Shown one piece after another: positions 58,185 through 64,000 of a stretch of DNA of 64,000 nucleotides; the first letter of the stretch is position 1, and the number at the start of each line of letters is the position of its first letter. The position numbers were made by a program, and so were the translations under genes. This DNA comes from Sipunculus nudus (taxonomy: Eukaryota > Annelida > Sipuncula > Golfingiida > Sipunculidae), in NCBI GenBank assembly GCA_026874595.1, contig CM049322.1:52171386-52235385 (forward strand), in the 5' to 3' direction. Under the pieces are notes generated by a model. It was not told the DNA's origin. It saw only the letters and a list, made by a program, of their open reading frames with translations, and did not search any database.

Positions 58185-61100
58185 TGTGAGCTCAAGGTGG
58201 CAAATTCACTATGAAGGCATTTTTCTGACGCCATCTTGTGATATCTCAGTAGACTTACTGTTTTTGACAGACATGAACTCTTACCATATCATCACTGTGA
58301 GCTTAGGATTGGAAAATCAATGCGTTGTCACATGTTTCACGTCATCCTATGATATCACTGTGAACTCACTGTTGTGTAACAGAAATTGAACTCATGCCAT
58401 GATATCATTGAGAGCTCACGGTTGTGAATTCAGCCTGGTGTTACATTTGTAACCTCATCCCTTTATATCACTCTGACCTCAACGTTGTGAAACTACATAA
58501 ACTCTTGCCATGATATCGACATGGGTTCACTGTTGTGAATTCAGTGTGGTGTCACATTTTTATATCATCCTGTGATATCACTGTGAACTCACCGTTGTGT
58601 AACATACATGAGCTCACTGCTATTCTGTCAGTGTGTACACACGCTCATGAATTCACCGCAGTGTCATATTTTGATATCATCCTGAGATATCACTATGAAT
58701 TCACTATTGTGTAACACACATGAACTCATGCCATGCCATCACTGTGAGCTCAAGGTGGAGAATTCACTATGATGGCATATTTCAGACGTCATCTTGTGAT
58801 TTCACAGTAGACTCACTGTTTTTGACAGACATGAACTCTTACCATATCATCACTATAAGCTTAGGATTGGAAAATCAATGCGTTGTCACATGTTTCACGT
58901 CATCCTATGATATCACTGTGAACTCACTGTTGCAAATTCAGGGTGGTGTCACATTTTTTATGTCATCCTGTAAAATCACTGTGAACTCACTGTTGTGTAA
59001 CAGACATGAACTCATGCTATGGTATCAACGTGAGCTCACGGTTGTGAATTCACCGTGGTGTCACATTTTTGAGGTCATCCTGTGATATCACTGTGAACCC
59101 ACTGATGTGTAACAGACATGAACTCATGCAATTATATCGCTGTAAGTTCACCGTTATGAAATTCCCGTGGTGATTAAATTTTTAGTGTCATCCTATGATA
59201 TCACTGTGAACTCACTGTTGTGTAACAGACATGAACTCATGCCATGATATCAATTTGAGCTCACGGTTGCGAATTCAGCGTGGTGTCACATTTTTTATGT
59301 CATCCTGTGAAATCACTGTGAACTCACTGTTGTGTAACAGACATGAACTCATGCCATGATATCAGTATGAGCTCATGGTTGCAAATTCAGGGTGGTGTCC
59401 AATTTTTTATGTCATCCTGTAAAATCACTGTGAACTCACTGTTGTGTAACAGACATGAACTCATGCTATGATATCAACGTGAGCTCACGGTTGTGAATTC
59501 ACCATGGTGTCACATTTTTGAGGTCATCCTGTGATATCACTGTGAACCCACTGATGTGTAACAGACATGAACTCAAGCAATTATATCGCTGTAAGTTCAC
59601 CGTTATGAAATTCACCGTGGTGATTAAATTTTTTATGTCATCCTATGATATCACTGTGAACTCACTGTTGTGTAACAGACATGAACTCATGCCATGATAT
59701 CAATTTGAGCTCACGGTTGCGAATTCAGCGTGGTGTCACATTTTTTATGTCATCCTGTGAAATCACTGTGAACTCACTGTTGTGTAACAGACATGAACTC
59801 ATGCTATGATATCAACGTGAGCTCACGGTTGTGAATTCACCGTGGTGTCACATTTTTGATGTCATCCTGTGATATCACTGTGAACTCACTGATGTGTAAC
59901 AGACATGAACTCAAGCAATTTTTTGCTGTTAGTTCTCCGTTATGAAATTCACCGTGGTGATTACATTTTTTATGTCATCCTGTGATATCACTGTGAACTC
60001 ACTGTTGTGCAACAGACATGAACTCATGCCATGATATCAGTGTGAGCTCACGGTTGCAAATTCAGCGTGGTGTCACATTTTTTATGTCATCCTGTGAAAT
60101 CACTGTGAACTCACTGTTGTGTAACAGACATGAACTCATGCCATGATATCAATTTGAGCTCACGGTTGCGAATTCAGCGTGGTGTCACATTTTTTATGTC
60201 ATCCTGTGAAATCACTGTGAACTCACTGTTGTGTAACAGACATGAACTCATGCTATGATATCAACGTGAGCTCACGGTTGTGAATTCACCATGGTGTCAC
60301 ATTTTTGATGACATCCTGTGATATCACTGTGAACTCACTGATGTGTAACAGACATGAACTCAAGCAATTTTTTGCTGTAAGTTCTCCTTTATGAAATTCA
60401 CCGTGGTGATTACATTTTTTATGTCATCCTGTGATATCACTGTGAACCCACTGATGTGTAACAGACATGAACTCATGCAATTATATCCCTGTAAGTTCAC
60501 TGTTATGAAATTCACTGTGGTGATTACAATTTTTATGTCATCCTATGATATCACTGTGAATTCACTGTTGTGCAACAGACATGAACTCATGCCATGATAT
60601 CAGTGTGAGCTCACGGTTGCAAATTCAGCGTGGTGTCTCATTTTTTATGTCATCCTGTGATATCACTGTGAACTCACTGTTCTGTAACAGACATGAACTC
60701 ATGCCATGATGTCAACGTGAGCTCACGGTTGTGAATTCACCGTGGTGTCACATTTTTGATGTCATCCTGTGATATCACTCTAAACTCACTTATGTGTAAC
60801 AGACATGAACTCATGCCATGATATCACTGTGAGCTCACGGTTGTGAATTCACCGTGGTGTCACATTTTTTATGTCATCCTGTGATATCACTGTGAACTCA
60901 CTGATGTGTAACAGACATGAACTCATGCCATGATATCAATTTGAGCTCACGGTTGCGAATTCAGCGTGGTGTCACATTTTTTATGTCATCCTGTGAAATC
61001 ACTGTGAACTCACTGTTGTGTAACAGACATGAACTCATGCCATGATATCAGTATGAGCTCATGGTTGCAAATTCAGGGTGGTGTCACATTTTTTATGTCA

Positions 61101-62945
61101 TCCTGTAAAATCACTGTGAACTCACTGTTGTGTAACAGACATGAACTCATGCTATGATATCAACGTGAGCTCACGGTTGTGAATTCACCGTGGTGTCACA
61201 TTTTTGAGGTCATCCTGTGATATCACTGTGAACTCACTGATGTGTAACAGACATGAACTCATGCAATTATATCGCTGTAAGTTCACCGTTATGAAATTCA
61301 CCGTGGTGATTACATTTTTTATGTCATCCTATGATATCACTGAGAACTGACTGTTGTGTAACAGACATGAACTCATGCCATGATATCAGTATGAGCTCAT
61401 GGTTGCAAATTCAGGGTGGTGTCACATTTTTGAGGTCATCCTGTGATATCACTGTGAACCCACTGATGTGTAACAGACATGAACTCATGCAATTATATCG
61501 CTGTAAGTTCACCGTTATGAAATTCACCGTGGTGATTAAATTTTTTTATGTCATCCTATGATATCACTGTGAACTCACTGTTGTGTAACAGACATGAACT
61601 CATGCCATGATATCAATTTGAGCTCACGGTTGCAAATTCAGCGTGGTGTCACATTTTTTATGTCATCCTGTGAAATCACTGTGAACTCACTGTTGTGTAA
61701 CAGACATGAACTCATGCCATGATATCAATTTGAGCTCACGGTTGCGAATTCAGCGTGATGTCACATTTTTTATGTCATCCTGTGAAATCACTGTGAACTC
61801 ACTGTTGTGTAACAGACATGAACTCATGCTATGATATCAACGTGAGCTCACGGTTGTGAATTCACCATGGTGTCACATTTTTTATGTCATCCTGTGATAT
61901 CACTGTGAACTCACTGATGTGTAACAGACATGAACTCAAGCAATTTTTTGCTGTAAGTTCTCCTTTATGAAATTCACCGTGGTGATTACATTTTTTATGT
62001 CATCCTGTGATATCACTGTGAACCCACTGATGTGTAACAGACATGAACTCATGCAATTATATCCCTGTAAGTTCACTGTTATGAAATTCACTGTGGTGAT
62101 TACATTTTTTATGTCATCCTATGATATCACTGTGAACTCACTGTTGTGCAACAGACATGAACTCATGCCATGATATCAGTGTGAGCTCACGGTTGCAAAT
62201 TCAGCGTGGTGTCTCATTTTTTTATGTCATCCTGTGATATCACTGTGAACTCACTGTTGTGTAACAGACATGAACTCATGCCATGATGTCAACGTGAGCT
62301 CACGGTTGTGAATTCACCGTGGTGTCACATTTTTGTTGTCATCCTGTGATATCACTCTGAACTCACTTATGTGTAACAGACATGAACTCATGCCATGATA
62401 TCACTGAGAGCTCACGGTTGTGAATTCACCGTGGTGTCACATTTTTTATGTCATCCTGTGATATCACTGTGAACTCACTGATGTGTAACAGACATGAACT
62501 CATGCAATTATATCGCTGTAAGTTCACCGTTATGAAATTCACCGTGGTGATTACATTTTTTATGTCATCCTATGATATCACTGTGAACTCACTGTTGTGT
62601 AACAGACATGAACTCATGCCATGATATCACTGTGAGCTCACGGTTGTGAATTCACCGTGGTGTCACATTTTTCATGTCATCCTGTGATATCACTGAACTC
62701 ACTGATGTGTAACAGATATGAACTCATGCCATGATATCACTGTGAGCTCACGGTTGCAAATTCACTGTGGTGTCACATTTTTTTATGTCATCCTGTGATA
62801 TCACTGGCAACTCACTGTTGTGTAATAGACATGAACTCACTGCAGTGACCTAATCATGAGTTCACATTTGGTTCATAGTTATGAACTCACATCCGTGACT
62901 CTCTTATGATATCACACTGATCACGAGGTTAGCTCACGTCTTGAC
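58185..62945 (+). repeat. 112-bp palindromic satellite, array C (about 42 copies) with a ~1.58-kb higher-order repeat
   Basis: This is the largest array. A rare variant, 'aagcaattttttgctgtaag' then TTCTCCTTTATG, occurs at 60361 and 61937, and neighbouring units match at the same offset of about 1576 bp (14 monomers). Another related variant lies at 59911. The left 700 bp resemble the left edge of array B, and the right border matches arrays A and B. The long + strand ORFs here are translations of monomers. Confidence 0.96.
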
Positions 62946-64000
62946 TGGGTAGTTTACACATGGGTGAAAAATTAAGTAAAATTTGAAAAATATGACAAAC
63001 AGAAACAGGTTTTTTATCCATATGCATGAGGGAAAAAATCCTACTGGATCAAATGATTTTAAAGAAGATATGTCTGAAATAATGTGTGCAATTGAAAATC
63101 ACCGAATGTAATCTGTTAGCCATATTTGATTTTGAGCCAGTCTGTAATTCAATAAGCCCTCATAGACACCAATGATCCCTGTGAAATTGGGAAAGCTGCA
63201 GTAGGTTGTTGTTAAGTTATTGTGTGCGAAAGAAAATCAGCCATCAGGCTGTGGCAGCCATATTGGAATTCCAACAGGTCTGTAATTCAACAGGTCTGGA
63301 TCCATTATAGGTACCAATCATCCCTGTGAATTTGGGAAAGCTGCAGTAGGTTGTTGTTGAGTTATTGCACGCAAAAGAAAATCAGCGATTAGGCTATGAG
63401 GGCCATATTAGAATTCCGACAAGTCTGTAATTTGATAGGTCTGGAGCCCTCAAAGGTACCAATCAACCCTGTGAATTTGGGAAAGCTGCAGTATGTTGTT
63501 GTTGAGTTATCATGCACGAAAGAAAATCAGGGCTTGGGCTGTGGTAGCCATATTAGAAATTCTGACGAGTCTGTAATTCTATAGGTCTGGAGCCCTCAAA
63601 GGTGCCAATCATTCCTGTGAATTTGGGAAAGCTGCAGTATGTTGTTGTTGAGTTATCACGAAAGAAAATCAGTGTTTGGGCTGTGGTGGCCATACTGGAA
63701 TTCTGACCAGTCTGTAATTCGATAGGTCTGGAGCCCTCATAGGTGCCAATCATTCCTGTGAATTTTGGAAAGCTGCAGTATGTTTTTGTTGAGTTATCAT
63801 GCACGATAGAAAATCAGCGTTTTTGGCTGTGGTGGCCATATTGGAATTTCAACAAGTCTGTAATTTAATAGGTCTGGAGCCCTCATAGGTGCCAATCATT
63901 CCTGTGAATTTGGGAAAGCTCCAGTATGTTGTTGTTGAGTTATCGCGCGTGAAAGAAAATCAGCGTTCGGGCTGTGGTGTCCATATTGGAAATCCCACAA
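62946..64000 (+). repeat. ~140-bp tandem repeat block, copy 3 (runs off the window)
   Basis: It starts with the same lead as copies 1 and 2 ('agtttacacatgggtgaaaa') and holds at least six units by 64000, for example 'gagccctcataggtgccaat' near 63731 and 63877. It is longer than copies 1 and 2 and has not yet reached the terminal GGTGATCACTATAGGGC motif. Confidence 0.93.

Noticed and set aside
58720-62173. Recurring plus-strand ORFs with MNSCHAITVSSRW / MKFTVVITFFMSS motifs
   Set aside because: They are translations of the 112-bp satellite. The same residues recur at monomer spacing, and 112 is not a multiple of three, so frames rotate between units.
49561-62945. TGANNTCA words as AP-1 or nuclear-receptor sites
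   Set aside because: The canonical AP-1 site has a single central base and receptor half-sites are longer. The match is only to the arms, so no regulator is named.

Overview
This window looks like AT-rich, non-coding-dominated DNA from a eukaryote, most plausibly a marine invertebrate and perhaps a mollusc. The taxonomic guess is inference: there are spliced genes with long introns, no dense ORFs, and nested non-autonomous repeats of the 'ggacggacgg...agctcagctgagctaa' type. No bacterial gene structure, tRNA, rRNA or CRISPR array was found. Most of the short ORFs are chance frames inside repeats.

Two protein-coding signals are supported, both on the minus strand. (1) A four-coding-exon gene at 42377-42341, 40567-40517, 29625-29494 and 13547-12478. 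All four exons have canonical AG/GT borders and every junction is phase 1. Joined, they give an uninterrupted 429-residue reading frame: a novel-looking N-terminus, a Gln-rich coiled coil, and a Ser/Pro/Thr-rich tail with a 43-residue duplication. A 91-nt exon-like segment at 43242-43152, closed in all frames, could be its 5' UTR. (2) Exons 2 and 3 of COG8 (conserved oligomeric Golgi complex subunit 8), present twice (52544-52473 with 51800-51676, and 57646-57575 with 57088-56964). They lie in a 5-7 kb segmental tandem repeat whose third copy starts near the right edge.

Layout: 1-2460, a 92-bp palindrome-rich satellite. 2890-5330, a 131-bp array of a repeat family that returns as a ~140-bp form at 50.7, 56.0 and 63.1 kb. 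5.3-12.4 kb, mostly unremarkable DNA with a few duplications and small mobile elements. 12.5-43.2 kb, the 429-residue gene, whose introns are packed with one family of Helitron-like non-autonomous elements. 44.6-47.5 kb, another such element carrying a well-delimited 289-bp MITE with a 3-bp TAA target duplication. 49.3-64.0 kb, the COG8 segmental repeat with three blocks of a 112-bp satellite built almost entirely of TGANNTCA palindromes.

The most interesting signal is the repeat system. The Helitron-like family has a fixed head (ACAAGTGACCCATGGGTC...GCTCAGCTGA) and a fixed tail (microsatellite, then a hairpin ending CAGCTGAGCTAA). Three nested insertions can be compared with intact related copies in the same window: they join without target-site duplication inside A-runs. 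All copies seen lie in the same orientation, antisense to the host gene. The family captures and amplifies several internal tandem modules.
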